DNA of 64,000 nucleotides. Origin: Arenibacter certesii DSM 19833. Its GTDB lineage: Bacteria; Bacteroidota; Bacteroidia; Flavobacteriales; Flavobacteriaceae. The first letter of the stretch is position 1, and each line of letters begins with the position of its first letter. This document shows, one piece after another, positions 36,331-46,140 of this stretch. The stretch is taken from the NCBI RefSeq assembly GCF_000429545.1, contig NZ_AUCB01000019.1, forward strand, positions 38,005-102,004. The letters run 5' to 3'. A program made the translations under genes and the position numbers. The notes beneath the pieces were generated by a model, which saw nothing but the letters and a program-made list of their open reading frames with translations, had not been told where the DNA came from and did no database searches.

Positions 36331-37395
36331 ATGATAACGACAGATATACTAATAATAGGAGCTGGACCAACAGGTTTATTCACCGTTTTTGAAGCAGGAC
36401 TATTAAAATTAAAAACGCATCTAATAGACGCATTGCCACAACCCGGTGGACAATGCTCAGAAATATATCCCAAAAAACCCATTTATGATATCCCCGCTTT
36501 CCCAGAGATTTTAGCAGGAGATCTTGTGAAAAATCTTATGCAACAGATAGCTCCTTTCGAGCCAGGTTTTACTCTGGGCGAAAGAGCACAAACTTTGGAT
36601 AAATTGGATGATGGTTCCTTTATTGTTACGACCAACAAAGGAACTAAGCATCATGCTCCTGTAGTGGTTATTGCTGGAGGATTAGGTTCTTTTGAGCCTA
36701 GGAAACCATTAATTCCCTCTTTGGTTGATTTTGAGGATAAGGGCGTAGTCTATATGATAAAAGATCCAGAGGTATATCGTGATAAAAAAGTAGTGATTTC
36801 TGGGGGAGGCGATTCTGCACTGGATTGGGCTATTTTTCTTGCGGATGTAGCTTCCGAAGTTTCCCTAGTGCATAGGAGGGACGAATTTAGGGGGGCGCTG
36901 GATTCTGTAGAAAAAGCAGCAGAATTGGCAAAATTGGGAAAAATAAAATTATTTACCCAAGCCGAAGTGGTCCGCCTTTATGGTGATGATCATTTGGAAG
37001 CAGTTGTGGTAAAGCACAATGATGAGGGGAAAGGGGAAACCTATGTAGAAACAGATTTCTTTATTCCTCTGTTCGGATTGTCGCCTAAATTAGGTCCTAT
37101 TGGAGATTGGGGGTTAGAAATTGAAAAGAACGCCATTAAGGTAAACAACGCCTATGATTATCAGACCAATATTCCTGGAGTGTATGCCATAGGAGATGTA
37201 AATACCTACCCTGGTAAACTAAAATTGATTTTATCTGGTTTTCACGAAGCTGCGGTTATGTGTCAAAGTGCCTACCAATTGATCAATCCAGGGAAACGTT
37301 ATGTAATGAAATACACTACCGTAGGTGGAGTGGAAGGCTTTGACGGGAGTAAAAAGGAGGCCAAAAAAGAAGTGGTGCAAAGTATATTGGCTTAA
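36331..37395 (+). CDS. Ferredoxin--NADP+ reductase, thioredoxin-reductase-like type
   Basis: 354 residues with two Rossmann motifs: LIIGAGPTGLFTVFEAGL for FAD and VVISGGGDSALDWAIFLAD for NADPH. The late FAD motif is VYAIGDVNTYPGKLKLILSGFHEAA. The redox-active C-x-x-C of thioredoxin reductase is missing between them, and the chain is longer, as in the FNR type of Bacillus YumC. It lies 27 bases after cobA, so the likely job is to supply electrons through ferredoxin to the sulfite reductase. This is an inference from context. Confidence 0.88.
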   Translation: MITTDILIIGAGPTGLFTVFEAGLLKLKTHLIDALPQPGGQCSEIYPKKPIYDIPAFPEILAGDLVKNLMQQIAPFEPGFTLGERAQTLDKLDDGSFIVTTNKGTKHHAPVVVIAGGLGSFEPRKPLIPSLVDFEDKGVVYMIKDPEVYRDKKVVISGGGDSALDWAIFLADVASEVSLVHRRDEFRGALDSVEKAAELAKLGKIKLFTQAEVVRLYGDDHLEAVVVKHNDEGKGETYVETDFFIPLFGLSPKLGPIGDWGLEIEKNAIKVNNAYDYQTNIPGVYAIGDVNTYPGKLKLILSGFHEAAVMCQSAYQLINPGKRYVMKYTTVGGVEGFDGSKKEAKKEVVQSILA

Positions 37396-37440
37396 ACCAA
37401 TAATTCCCTTGAATAAAGAGGGTTTTAGAGGACCAAAATA

Positions 37441-37477
37441 AATCCCGTTGGAATATTAAAATTCAACGGGATTTTAT
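37441..37477 (+). terminator. Intrinsic terminator closing the cys operon
   Basis: AATCCCGTTG (37441-37450) pairs perfectly with CAACGGGATT (37464-37473), followed by T-rich bases. Confidence 0.8.
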
Positions 37478-37578
37478 AGTTCTATAGATACACATATAGC
37501 TCAAAAAAAGTAGACCTTTCCTTGTTTTTGCAGATACTGTTATGTTACTTTGTACTTTGTTCATTATCAATTTGAAAA

Positions 37579-37727
37579 CGTTATCAAGAAAGGCGGAGGG
37601 ACTAGACCCAATGAAGCCTTAGCAACCCTTTGTTTTTTCCCAATCTTTTTGGAAGTATAAAGAAGGTGCTACGTTCTAATCCGTACGAAAGACGATAGTA
37701 TCCGTTTTAAATTCGGAATAGATAACG
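37579..37727 (+). promoter_or_regulatory. SAM-I (S-box) riboswitch upstream of split metH
   Basis: P1 is CGTTATC (37579-37585) with GATAACG (37721-37727). The core AAGAAAGGCGGAGGGA, AGACCCAATGAAGCCTTAGC with AACCCT, and GAAGGTGCTACGTTCTAA follow the S-box consensus and the copy at 22804. The P3/P4 arms differ in length between the two copies. About 178 bases without clear structure separate the aptamer from the start codon at 37906. Confidence 0.95.
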
Positions 37728-37905
37728 GAAAGAAAGGCCTTCGCCCTAAACTCCTCCTTACTTGATTACGTACTATTCCAATGCATTTTTATCATGGTGT
37801 AGACTGTGGTGAATAGAAGGTGGAATACATTCTTAGTTCCTAAGAAAATGGGGAGTTTTCAATTTAAGTTAGATCCCATTTGGGCCGATTATATTTATAA
37901 AGTAG

Positions 37906-38916
37906 ATGAAGAATATTCAGGAAGTATTAAAAGAACGGATTTTGGTGTTGGATGGTGCAATGGGTACTATGATACAGCGCCATAAGTTTACGGAGGAGGA
38001 TTTTAGGGGAGATCGCTTTAAGGATTGGCCTAGTCCAGTGCAGGGGAATAATGACCTTTTGTCCCTAACCCAACCTGATACTATTGCCGATATACACCGT
38101 CAATATTTTGCAGCGGGAGCCGATATTGTAGAAACTAATACCTTTTCCAGTACCACCATTGGTATGGCAGATTATGGGATGCAAGAGATCGTATATGATC
38201 TTAATTACGAGTCGGCCAAATTAGCTAAGGAGGTAGCCGATGAATTTACAGCTAAAGAACCTCATAAGCCAAGATTTGTTGCAGGCAGTATAGGGCCTAC
38301 TACAAAAACTGCAAGTATGTCTCCAGATGTAAACGACCCTGGTTTTAGGGCAATAACATTTGACGCACTGCGAGTGGCCTACAAACAGCAGGTAGAAGCG
38401 TTAATAGACGGTGGCTGTGATATATTATTAGTCGAAACTATATTTGATACCCTAAATGCCAAAGCAGCATTGTTTGCCATAGAGGAAGTTAAGGAAGAAC
38501 GGGATATAGATATTCCAATAATGGTCAGTGGGACCATTACAGATGCTTCTGGGCGTACGTTGTCCGGGCAAACTGCAGAAGCATTTTTAATTTCCATTAG
38601 CCACATTCCGATTTTATCGGTGGGGTTCAATTGTGCTTTGGGAGCAAGTCAGTTAGTGCCACATTTAGAGGTACTGTCTGTAAAAACGGAACATGCCGTA
38701 TCTGCACATCCCAATGCGGGATTGCCAAATGCTTTTGGGGAATACGATGAAACTCCAGAGCAAATGGCTGCTCAGATTAAGGAATATGCAGAAAAGAAAT
38801 TGGTGAATATTGTTGGGGGATGCTGTGGAACAACTCCGGAGCATATTAAGGCAATGTCAGAAATAGTTAAGGATTATAGTCCTAGAACGCTTAATACTTT
38901 GATTGCACTAAATTAA
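37906..38916 (+). CDS. metH: Methionine synthase, N-terminal homocysteine-binding half
   Basis: 336 residues covering only the homocysteine S-methyltransferase (TIM barrel) module of cobalamin-dependent methionine synthase. Marks: [23 protein letters not shown], the zinc ligands in [10 protein letters not shown] and [13 protein letters not shown], and [15 protein letters not shown]. The other modules are encoded at 39900-42605, so MetH is split into two proteins, as known in Bacteroidota. It is first in an operon under a SAM-I riboswitch. The stop overlaps the next start by one base (TAATG). Confidence 0.95.
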   Translation: MKNIQEVLKERILVLDGAMGTMIQRHKFTEEDFRGDRFKDWPSPVQGNNDLLSLTQPDTIADIHRQYFAAGADIVETNTFSSTTIGMADYGMQEIVYDLNYESAKLAKEVADEFTAKEPHKPRFVAGSIGPTTKTASMSPDVNDPGFRAITFDALRVAYKQQVEALIDGGCDILLVETIFDTLNAKAALFAIEEVKEERDIDIPIMVSGTITDASGRTLSGQTAEAFLISISHIPILSVGFNCALGASQLVPHLEVLSVKTEHAVSAHPNAGLPNAFGEYDETPEQMAAQIKEYAEKKLVNIVGGCCGTTPEHIKAMSEIVKDYSPRTLNTLIALN

Positions 38917-39866
38917 TGATACCCACTAAAGAAATTGTGTTAGAGGCTGGTAAGCGTGTAGCACCATATGTTCATAGGACACCGGTACTAACGTCCCGAT
39001 TGTTGGATGATATTTCTGGGGCAAGATTATATTTCAAATGTGAGAACCTTCAGAAAATGGGAGCCTTTAAAATGAGAGGTGCCATAAATGCTATTATGCA
39101 ATTAACAGAGGAGGAAAGAAAAGTGGGAGTGGTTACCCATTCCTCAGGGAATTTCGGTCAAGCTCTGGCATTGGCAGCGAATAATTTAGGGGTTACCGCG
39201 CATATTGTTATGCCAAGCAGTGCACCGGCAGTGAAAATAGAAGCCGTTAAGGCCTATGGAGGGAAGGTGGTGATTTCTGAACCCACTTTGAAAGCTAGGG
39301 AGCGGGAGGCAAACAAGATTGTAAAGGAAATGGGTGCGGTGTTTTTACATCCCTCTAATGACGTAAATGTAATTGTTGGTCAGGGTACCGCAGCTTTGGA
39401 GTTGCTAGAAGACTATCCAAATTTGGATTGTATTATGACTCCTGTAGGTGGAGGTGGACTTATTGCCGGTACCGCACTAGCAGCCCATTATTTTGGGATA
39501 GAATGCAAGGTGATTGGCGGGGAGCCTTTTGCAGTAGATGATGCGTACAGGTCTTTAAAGAGCGGGAAGATTGTGGATAATACAACTACCCATACCATAG
39601 CCGACGGTTTAAGAACCCATTTGGGCGATATTAATTTTCCTATTATACAATCCCTGGTCTCGGAGATTATAAGAGTGGATGAGGAAGAGATTATTGAGGC
39701 TATGAGGCTGATTTGGGAACGAATGAAAATTATAATAGAACCCTCTAGTGCTGTTCCATTTGCAGCAGTCTTACGGGAGAAGGAACAATTTAAAAACAAA
39801 CATATTGGCATTATCCTCTCTGGAGGGAATGTGGATTTATTAAAATTATCATTTTTTAAACGCTAG
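38916..39866 (+). CDS. PLP-dependent threonine/serine dehydratase or serine racemase-like enzyme
   Basis: 316 residues of the fold-type II tryptophan-synthase-beta family. The PLP lysine is in KMGAFKMRGAINA, the substrate loop is SSGNFGQALA, the phosphate cup is PVGGGGLIAGTAL, and the end has LSGGNVD. There is no C-terminal ACT regulatory domain, so it is catabolic-type threonine dehydratase, serine dehydratase, serine racemase or hydroxyaspartate ammonia-lyase. Its ATG shares a base with the stop of the first metH half, and it sits between the two halves, so it is expressed under the same SAM-I riboswitch. The exact substrate is unclear. Confidence 0.85.
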   Translation: MIPTKEIVLEAGKRVAPYVHRTPVLTSRLLDDISGARLYFKCENLQKMGAFKMRGAINAIMQLTEEERKVGVVTHSSGNFGQALALAANNLGVTAHIVMPSSAPAVKIEAVKAYGGKVVISEPTLKAREREANKIVKEMGAVFLHPSNDVNVIVGQGTAALELLEDYPNLDCIMTPVGGGGLIAGTALAAHYFGIECKVIGGEPFAVDDAYRSLKSGKIVDNTTTHTIADGLRTHLGDINFPIIQSLVSEIIRVDEEEIIEAMRLIWERMKIIIEPSSAVPFAAVLREKEQFKNKHIGIILSGGNVDLLKLSFFKR

Positions 39867-39899
39867 GGGCATTTTAAAGAATACATTATATAAAAATAC

Positions 39900-42605
39900 A
39901 TGGGCTATACTGAGCAGAAAAATGCAGAAAGATATTTAAAGCTCTCCGGGTTGGAGCCATTAGTGGTTACTCCGGACAGCAATTTTGTTAATGTAGGGGA
40001 GCGCACCAATGTGGCTGGTTCTAAAAAATTTCTTAGGCTCATTAAAGAAGAGAAATTTGAGGAAGCGTTGGATATTGCTCGAGAACAGGTAGAAAATGGA
40101 GCGCAGATCTTAGACGTAAATATGGACGATGGTCTTCTTGATGGTAAGGAAGCCATGGTGAAATTTTTACACCTAATTGTTTCCGAGCCCGATATTGCTA
40201 GAGTCCCCATAATGATAGACAGTTCTAAATGGGATATTATAGAAGCTGGTCTACAGGTGGTGCAGGGAAAATGTGTGGTAAACTCTATAAGTCTTAAAGA
40301 AGGAGAGGATGAGTTTATCCGTCATGCAAAACTAATTAGACGTTATGGTGCCGCTGTTATCGTGATGGCTTTTGATGAAGTGGGCCAGGCCGATAATTAT
40401 GAGAGACGGATAGAGATTTCCAAGCGTTCCTATGATATATTGGTGAACAAAGTGGGCTTCCCCCCTGAGGATATTATTTTTGACCTTAATGTTTTTCCCG
40501 TGGCAACTGGGATGGACGAGCATAAACTAAATGCGCTAGATTTTATTAAGGCGACGGCTTGGGTGAAGAAAAACTTGCCCTATTGTAGCGTTAGTGGAGG
40601 GGTGAGTAATGTGTCTTTTAGTTTTAGGGGCAACAACCCCGTTCGGGAGGCTATGCATTCGGTTTTTCTATACCATGCCATAAAAGCAGGTATGAATATG
40701 GGAATCGTAAACCCTAGTATGCTAGAAATATACGACGATATTCCCAAAGACCTTTTGGAGCATGTGGAGGATGTAATGCTTAACCGAAGAGAAGATGCTA
40801 CAGAAAGGTTACTGGATTTTGCCGAATCGGTAGTAGGGAAAGCTAAAGAGAATAAGATAGACCTGACTTGGAGGGAAGACCCTATACAAAATAGGATTAC
40901 GAGGGCTTTAGTAAAGGGAATAGATCAATTTATTGTAGAGGATGTAGAAGAAGCCAGATTAAGTGTAGATGCGCCTATTCAAGTAATTGAGGGTCATTTG
41001 ATGATTGGAATGAACGTGGTTGGGGATTTGTTCCAGAGCGGTAAAATGTTTTTGCCGCAAGTGGTTAAATCTGCCCGAGTAATGAAAAAGGCAGTGGCCT
41101 ATTTATTGCCGTTTATTGAAGAAGAAAAGCTTAAGAATCCTGTCCAGGAAGGTAGTAGCTCCTCTGCTGGAAAAATATTAATGGCAACCGTAAAAGGGGA
41201 TGTACACGATATTGGTAAGAATATTGTAAGTGTAGTCTTGGCTTGTAACAACTACGAAATTGTGGATCTTGGAGTTATGGTGCCGCCAGAAAAAATAATT
41301 GCAACTGCCAAAGAAGAAAATGTAGATATTATTGGTTTAAGTGGATTAATAACACCTTCATTGGATGAAATGGTCTTCCTAGCAAAAGAAATGGAACGGC
41401 AAAACTTTACAGTGCCCCTGCTTATTGGTGGAGCTACCACCAGTAAGGCGCATACTGCCGTTAAGATAGATCCACAGTATAATAGTGCGGTGGTGCATGT
41501 GAACGACGCTTCTCGCGCAGTGACCGTAGTAGGGGATTTATTGCAAAAGGATGGATCTACTAAATACAAGGAAAATATTAAACTAGATTATGCCGATTTT
41601 AGAGAGAAATTCCTAAAAAGAGGCAGACATAGGGAATATATAAAACTGGAAGATGCCAGGGCAAACAAGTATCAAGTAGATTGGGAAAACTCCGCTATTG
41701 TGAAACCTAATCAATTAGGGATTCAGATTATTGAGAATATAGATCTAAGAGATTTGGAACCTTATATTGACTGGTCTCCTTTCTTTAGGAGTTGGGAATT
41801 GCATGGTAGATATCCAGATATATTGGAGGATGAGGTGGTTGGACCACAAGCGAAGGAGCTCTTTGCCGATGCCAAGATGATGATGCAAAAGATTTTGGAT
41901 GAAAAACTTTTCAAAGCCAAGGGGATTTTTGGTCTGTTTCCTGCTAATATGGTCAATGATGACGATATTGAACTTATCCATAATGGGGAGAAGACCCATT
42001 TTAGAACCCTAAGGCAACAGTCAAAAAAGTATGTGGGTAAACCTAATTTTGCTTTAGCCGATTTTATTGCACCAAAAGAAAGTGGCATAGAAGATTATAT
42101 AGGATGTTTTTGTGTTACTGCCGGATTTGGTACGGATGAGCTGGCCGATAAGTACCGTGAGAATTTGGACGATTACAACAGTATTATGGTGAAAGCCTTG
42201 GCGGACAGATTTGCGGAGGCATTTGCTGAATATTTACATAAGGAAGTGAGAATGGTGCATTGGGGATATGCTTCCAATGAAGGCCTAACTAACGAAGAGT
42301 TGATTAAAGAATCGTACAAGGGAATTAGACCTGCACCCGGATACCCTGCCTGTCCAGACCATTTGGAGAAATTAACTATTTGGGAGTTGCTGCAGGTAGA
42401 GGAGAAAATAGGTGTTCAATTAACGGATAGTCTGGCTATGTGGCCTGCAGCTAGTGTTAGTGGGTACTATTTTGCTAATGAAGAGGCGCGTTATTTTGGA
42501 CTAGGGAAAATTAAAGAAGACCAGGTGGACGATTTTGCCGCACGAAAAAACATCCCTGTGGAAGAGGCTAGTAGATGGTTGGCTCCCAATATTGCAGATG
42601 ATTAA
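39900..42605 (+). CDS. metH: Methionine synthase, C-terminal half (folate, cobalamin and activation modules)
   Basis: 901 residues. Pterin-binding module at about 20-290 ([24 protein letters not shown] region, [11 protein letters not shown]). Cobalamin module at about 330-580 with cap [29 protein letters not shown], then [10 protein letters not shown] (the D-x-H-x-x-G cobalt ligand) and [16 protein letters not shown]-binding activation module at the end ([31 protein letters not shown]). It transfers methyl from methyl-tetrahydrofolate to homocysteine together with the separate N-terminal protein. It is third in the SAM-I-controlled operon. Confidence 0.96.
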   Translation: MGYTEQKNAERYLKLSGLEPLVVTPDSNFVNVGERTNVAGSKKFLRLIKEEKFEEALDIAREQVENGAQILDVNMDDGLLDGKEAMVKFLHLIVSEPDIARVPIMIDSSKWDIIEAGLQVVQGKCVVNSISLKEGEDEFIRHAKLIRRYGAAVIVMAFDEVGQADNYERRIEISKRSYDILVNKVGFPPEDIIFDLNVFPVATGMDEHKLNALDFIKATAWVKKNLPYCSVSGGVSNVSFSFRGNNPVREAMHSVFLYHAIKAGMNMGIVNPSMLEIYDDIPKDLLEHVEDVMLNRREDATERLLDFAESVVGKAKENKIDLTWREDPIQNRITRALVKGIDQFIVEDVEEARLSVDAPIQVIEGHLMIGMNVVGDLFQSGKMFLPQVVKSARVMKKAVAYLLPFIEEEKLKNPVQEGSSSSAGKILMATVKGDVHDIGKNIVSVVLACNNYEIVDLGVMVPPEKIIATAKEENVDIIGLSGLITPSLDEMVFLAKEMERQNFTVPLLIGGATTSKAHTAVKIDPQYNSAVVHVNDASRAVTVVGDLLQKDGSTKYKENIKLDYADFREKFLKRGRHREYIKLEDARANKYQVDWENSAIVKPNQLGIQIIENIDLRDLEPYIDWSPFFRSWELHGRYPDILEDEVVGPQAKELFADAKMMMQKILDEKLFKAKGIFGLFPANMVNDDDIELIHNGEKTHFRTLRQQSKKYVGKPNFALADFIAPKESGIEDYIGCFCVTAGFGTDELADKYRENLDDYNSIMVKALADRFAEAFAEYLHKEVRMVHWGYASNEGLTNEELIKESYKGIRPAPGYPACPDHLEKLTIWELLQVEEKIGVQLTDSLAMWPAASVSGYYFANEEARYFGLGKIKEDQVDDFAARKNIPVEEASRWLAPNIADD

Positions 42606-42717
42606 ATTGATGATTTGTTGATTTGGAGATGAGTTAGTTTGGAGATGTGGGAATTTGAAAACGTATAATTACATCAATAATTTAAATAAGTTAATGATTC
42701 CTTTTAATGATTTTTCA

Positions 42718-42804
42718 CTGCGTTAGGGATAGAAACGGTATCTTTTTTAGGTTTTGCACCTAAAAAAATTAAGTGGATAGCCCGGTCCCTTTTGGGAAAC
42801 GCCA
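42718..42804 (+). ncRNA. Structured RNA candidate downstream of metH (Flavo-1-like?)
   Basis: A closing helix GCGTT (42720-42724) pairs with AACGC (42798-42802). Inside are a perfect 9-bp hairpin TTTTTTAGG/CCTAAAAAA (42743-42751 with 42759-42767), a TCCC/GGGA hairpin (42786-42789 with 42794-42797) and a GGG/CCC option (GGGATAGAAACGG near 42726; GGATAGCCCGG near 42775). I recall GGGATAGAA-CGG...GGATAGCCCGG strings recurring between genes of flavobacteria and think this may be the Flavo-1 motif, but could not check. Confidence 0.5.
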
Positions 42805-42926
42805 AAATCCATATTCAGCTTGTAAGCGTTAAAAAAGAATTGGTTCATTTTTCGGGTAATGGAGAATAAGAGAGTATTGAATTTTAAAATTAAACACCTT
42901 CCTTCTAGAGGGTATTGAGAAAGAGC

Positions 42927-43880
42927 ATGAAAGTAACAGAACATTTGGAGAGTGCCAAGGGGAAGACCTTGTTTTCGTTTGAGATAATCCCGCCGGTTAA
43001 AGGGAGAAATATTCAGGAATTATATGATAACATTGATCCGTTGATGGAGTTTAATCCGCCTTTTATTGATGTTACCACCTCTAGGGAGGAGATTGTGTAT
43101 TTGGAAAAAGATGGGTTGTTTGATAAAAAATTGACTCGTATGCGCCCGGGAACGGTGGGTATTTGTGCTTCTCTACAGCATAAATATGGCGTAGATACGG
43201 TGCCCCATGTACTTTGTGGGGGCTTTACCAAGGAGGAAACCGAGTATTTATTGGTGGATTGCCATTATTTAGGAATTCATAATGTAATGGCTCTAAGGGG
43301 CGATGCACGTAAAGGGGAGCAATATTACACGCCTACACTAGGTGGGCATTGTTATGCTTCCGAACTGGTAGGGCAGATTCGTGATCTTAATTCCGGTAAA
43401 TATTTGCATGCAACTGTGGAGAGCGAAAATTGTGGTGATTTCTGTATTGGGGTGGCTGGTTATCCCGAGAAACACATGGAGGCTCCTTCCTTAGAATCGG
43501 ACCTCAAAAGATTGAAAGACAAAGTAGATGCAGGTGCCGATTATGTGGTGACTCAAATGTTTTTCGATAATAATCGATTTTTTAAGTTTGTAAATGCAGC
43601 TAGAGAAATGGGAATAGAGGTGCCAATTATCCCTGGTATAAAACCTATTGCCGTTAAAAGACACATGCAAATATTGCCTCAAGTATTTAAAATAGATTTA
43701 CCGCAGGACTTGGTAAATGCAGTGGATGCTTGCGCCAATAATGCAGCTGTAAGGCAGGTAGGGATTGAATGGGCTATTCAGCAATCCAAGGAGCTGAAAG
43801 AGGCCGGGGTTCCCGTACTACATTACTATTCTATGGGGAAATCGGACAATATAAAGGCCATCGCCAAAGAGTTGTTCTAG
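42927..43880 (+). CDS. metF: 5,10-Methylenetetrahydrofolate reductase
   Basis: 317 residues from ATG 42927 (MKVTEHLESAKGKTLFSFEIIPPVKG); a TTG 12 bases upstream is less likely. TIM-barrel flavoprotein marks: FSFEIIPP, FIDVTTSR, LALRGDAR-type segment (MALRGDARKGEQY), VTQMFFDNNRFFKF and PIIPGIKPI. It reduces methylene-THF to methyl-THF, the methyl donor for MetH encoded upstream. The structured RNA candidate lies between them, and no terminator is clear. Confidence 0.96.
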   Translation: MKVTEHLESAKGKTLFSFEIIPPVKGRNIQELYDNIDPLMEFNPPFIDVTTSREEIVYLEKDGLFDKKLTRMRPGTVGICASLQHKYGVDTVPHVLCGGFTKEETEYLLVDCHYLGIHNVMALRGDARKGEQYYTPTLGGHCYASELVGQIRDLNSGKYLHATVESENCGDFCIGVAGYPEKHMEAPSLESDLKRLKDKVDAGADYVVTQMFFDNNRFFKFVNAAREMGIEVPIIPGIKPIAVKRHMQILPQVFKIDLPQDLVNAVDACANNAAVRQVGIEWAIQQSKELKEAGVPVLHYYSMGKSDNIKAIAKELF

Positions 43881-43996
43881 AGAACTATTTATTAAATGAA
43901 GATAATATTGTTTAATTGGGATGCAATTAATAAAACAGGAGTTGCTATAAGGCTGTTTTCTAAAAACTACTAATTGAACCCTTATTTTAATGAAAG

Positions 43997-44020
43997 GCCC
44001 CCAGTCTTATCTGGGGGTTC
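43997..44020 (+). terminator. Weak candidate terminator after metF
   Basis: CCCCCAG (43998-44004) pairs with CTGGGGG (44011-44017) over a 6-base loop. No T run follows, so termination here is uncertain. Confidence 0.35.
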
Positions 44021-44097
44021 AGGGGTTAACTAGTATGTTTTATAAGCGCATTTATAAAAATCCACCCCTTTTCAAATTTTCCCTACATTTGCTGTTC

Positions 44098-45192
44098 ATG
44101 AAACAACGTTTATTTCTATTATGCTGTCTTTGGACAGCATTTTGTATTTCACAGGACCACAAGGAGAAGTATACCTTGGATATTAACCAGTTTTACGGTT
44201 CTGTGCTCTTGCATAATAATTACATCTCCCATTTAATTACTTCGCACCCCGGAGGACTCATAGCAAGCTTCAATAGGAAGACTTATGGAGATGAAGAATG
44301 GCATCAACTTTTTAATTATCCTGATACCGGGGTTTCTTTTGTATACCAAAATATGAACAATAGTACCTTGGGGGAGAACTTTGGAATTTATGCCCATTAT
44401 AATTTTTACTTTTTAAATAGAAATCTTCAGTTTAGGCTGGGGCAGGGTATAGCTTATAACACCAATCCATTTGATAAGAATAAGAACTTTAGGAATAATG
44501 CCTATGGTACGCATTTATTGAGTTCTACCTATCTTATGTTGAATTACCATAAGGAGAATGTTATTGATGGATTAGGGTTTAAGGCGGGCTTGTCTGTAAT
44601 TCATTATTCCAATGCCAATGTAAAGGCCCCAAACACCTCTACCAATACCCTAGTATTAAATGTAGGTCTTACCTATGATTTAGATGGGGGCTTGGAAAAG
44701 GACTATATAAAAATTGAAAACAGGAAAAAAGTGACTGAGCCAGTGAGGTTTAATTTGGCTTTTAGGACAGGGATAAATGAGAGTGATATAGTAGGTTCTG
44801 GTCAGTTTCCATTTTATATATTTTCTGCCTATGCAGATAAACGATTTGGAAGAATTAGTGCCTTGCAAATTGGGGCTGACCTGTATTTTTCTAATTTTTT
44901 AAAGGAGTTGATACGATATAGGTCCATTTCATTTCCGGAATATAATGTTAAGGCTACCGATGATTATAAGCGTGTTGGTGTAGTTGTGGGACACGAATTG
45001 TTTATCAATAAAATATCGATTATTTCACAATTAGGCTATTATGTCTATTATCCCTATGATTTTGAGGGTAGGGTGTATAATAGGATAGGGCTAAAACGAT
45101 ATTTTTCAGATAAAATTTATGGCGCAATTACGTTAAAATCACATGGTGCTAAAGCCGAAGCCGTAGAATTTGGAGTTGGGATAAGAATGTGA
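44098..45192 (+). CDS. Acyloxyacyl hydrolase / PagL-like lipid A deacylase
   Basis: I start at ATG 44098 (MKQRLFLLCCLWTAFCIS, a signal peptide), giving 364 residues; an upstream in-frame ATG at 43990 would bury the signal. The beta-rich body has RLGQGIAYNTNPFDKNKNFRNNAYGTHLLSS and ends VEFGVGIRM, an outer-membrane barrel pattern. Bacteroidota proteins with this NPFD...AYGTHL segment are usually annotated acyloxyacyl hydrolase (PagL family), which trims acyl chains of lipid A. A candidate catalytic His/Ser is in AGLSVIHYSNAN. A TACATTTG box 6 bases before the ATG hints at a near-leaderless message. Confidence 0.7.
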   Translation: MKQRLFLLCCLWTAFCISQDHKEKYTLDINQFYGSVLLHNNYISHLITSHPGGLIASFNRKTYGDEEWHQLFNYPDTGVSFVYQNMNNSTLGENFGIYAHYNFYFLNRNLQFRLGQGIAYNTNPFDKNKNFRNNAYGTHLLSSTYLMLNYHKENVIDGLGFKAGLSVIHYSNANVKAPNTSTNTLVLNVGLTYDLDGGLEKDYIKIENRKKVTEPVRFNLAFRTGINESDIVGSGQFPFYIFSAYADKRFGRISALQIGADLYFSNFLKELIRYRSISFPEYNVKATDDYKRVGVVVGHELFINKISIISQLGYYVYYPYDFEGRVYNRIGLKRYFSDKIYGAITLKSHGAKAEAVEFGVGIRM

Positions 45193-45204
45193 TGTTTAGA
45201 TAAT

Positions 45205-45984
45205 ATGGAGAATTTAAATATGGTCGATTTTTTAAAATTAGGGCTGCTAATGTTCCTCCCGCTGCTACTATGGAACTGCAATAGTGAAAATGCGCCAGAT
45301 TGTTTTCAGAATGCGGGTACCATTAGCAGGGAGACAGTGGTGGTTCCCAATTTCACAAAAATAACGGTCTACGAAAATGTACAACTAACCATTAAAGAGG
45401 GAGCAGTTACTAAGGTGGAAGTGGAAACTGGAAAATATTTGCGCAATGAGGTGTCGATTACCGTAGAGGAAGGTAGATTACTGCTCCGTGATACCAATTC
45501 CTGTAATTTCACCCGTAAATACGGAATTACCCATGTGTATGTTACTGTGCCCAATATTACAGAAATAAGAAGCAGTACAGGTCTGGCCATCAACAGTGAA
45601 GGTGTGCTATCTTTTCCGAATCTAGATCTTATATCGGAGAGCTTTAACGATCCTGAGGCTAAATTTACCAGTGGGGAATTTAATCTAGAGTTGGATTCTG
45701 AAAAGGTAAGCATTGTCTCTAACGGACTTTCCTATTTTAATTTGCGGGGAAAAGCAACTAGTTTTAATATCATGTTTGCTGCTGGTGATTCGCGCTTAGA
45801 AGCGGAGTTGTTCTTAGCGGATAATATAAGTGTAAACCATAGAGGTTCCAATGATATGCGGATTAATCCCCAAGCCTCTTTAAAAGGTGTTTTACGGGGT
45901 ACGGGAGATGTCGTTAGTTTTAACAGACCGACCGAAGTAGCCGTAGAACAATTATATAAAGGAAGGCTTATCTTTATGGAGTAA
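45205..45984 (+). CDS. GIN-domain (DUF2807) lipoprotein
   Basis: 259 residues. A hydrophobic leader ends in a lipobox-like LLLWNC, suggesting a lipid-anchored periplasmic or outer-membrane protein. The body follows the head-GIN (putative auto-transporter adhesin) pattern: [22 protein letters not shown], then repeated beta strands ([52 protein letters not shown]). The domain forms a right-handed beta fold of unknown function. It starts 12 bases after the PagL-like gene, so they are cotranscribed. Confidence 0.82.
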   Translation: MENLNMVDFLKLGLLMFLPLLLWNCNSENAPDCFQNAGTISRETVVVPNFTKITVYENVQLTIKEGAVTKVEVETGKYLRNEVSITVEEGRLLLRDTNSCNFTRKYGITHVYVTVPNITEIRSSTGLAINSEGVLSFPNLDLISESFNDPEAKFTSGEFNLELDSEKVSIVSNGLSYFNLRGKATSFNIMFAAGDSRLEAELFLADNISVNHRGSNDMRINPQASLKGVLRGTGDVVSFNRPTEVAVEQLYKGRLIFME

Positions 45985-46140
45985 GACATTGGTTATGTGA
46001 TGTAAACCTTGGCTAGTCCTATCTTTAAGCTGGTTGTCTAGAACAACTGCTGCATGGAACCAAGAAGTCTGTTTTAAAATATAGCCACTTTAATGTTGGA
46101 ATATGAGTTTAAGATAAATGAATAACGCATCTGTTGTCCC

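Noticed and set aside
37848..37985. A 45-codon ORF ahead of and overlapping the first metH half
   Set aside because: Most of it is the metH coding sequence in another frame; there is no start signal or recognisable product.
43990..44097. An N-terminal extension of the PagL-like gene from ATG 43990
   Set aside because: It would run through a GC-rich hairpin and place 36 residues before a clear signal peptide. The start at 44098 is preferred.
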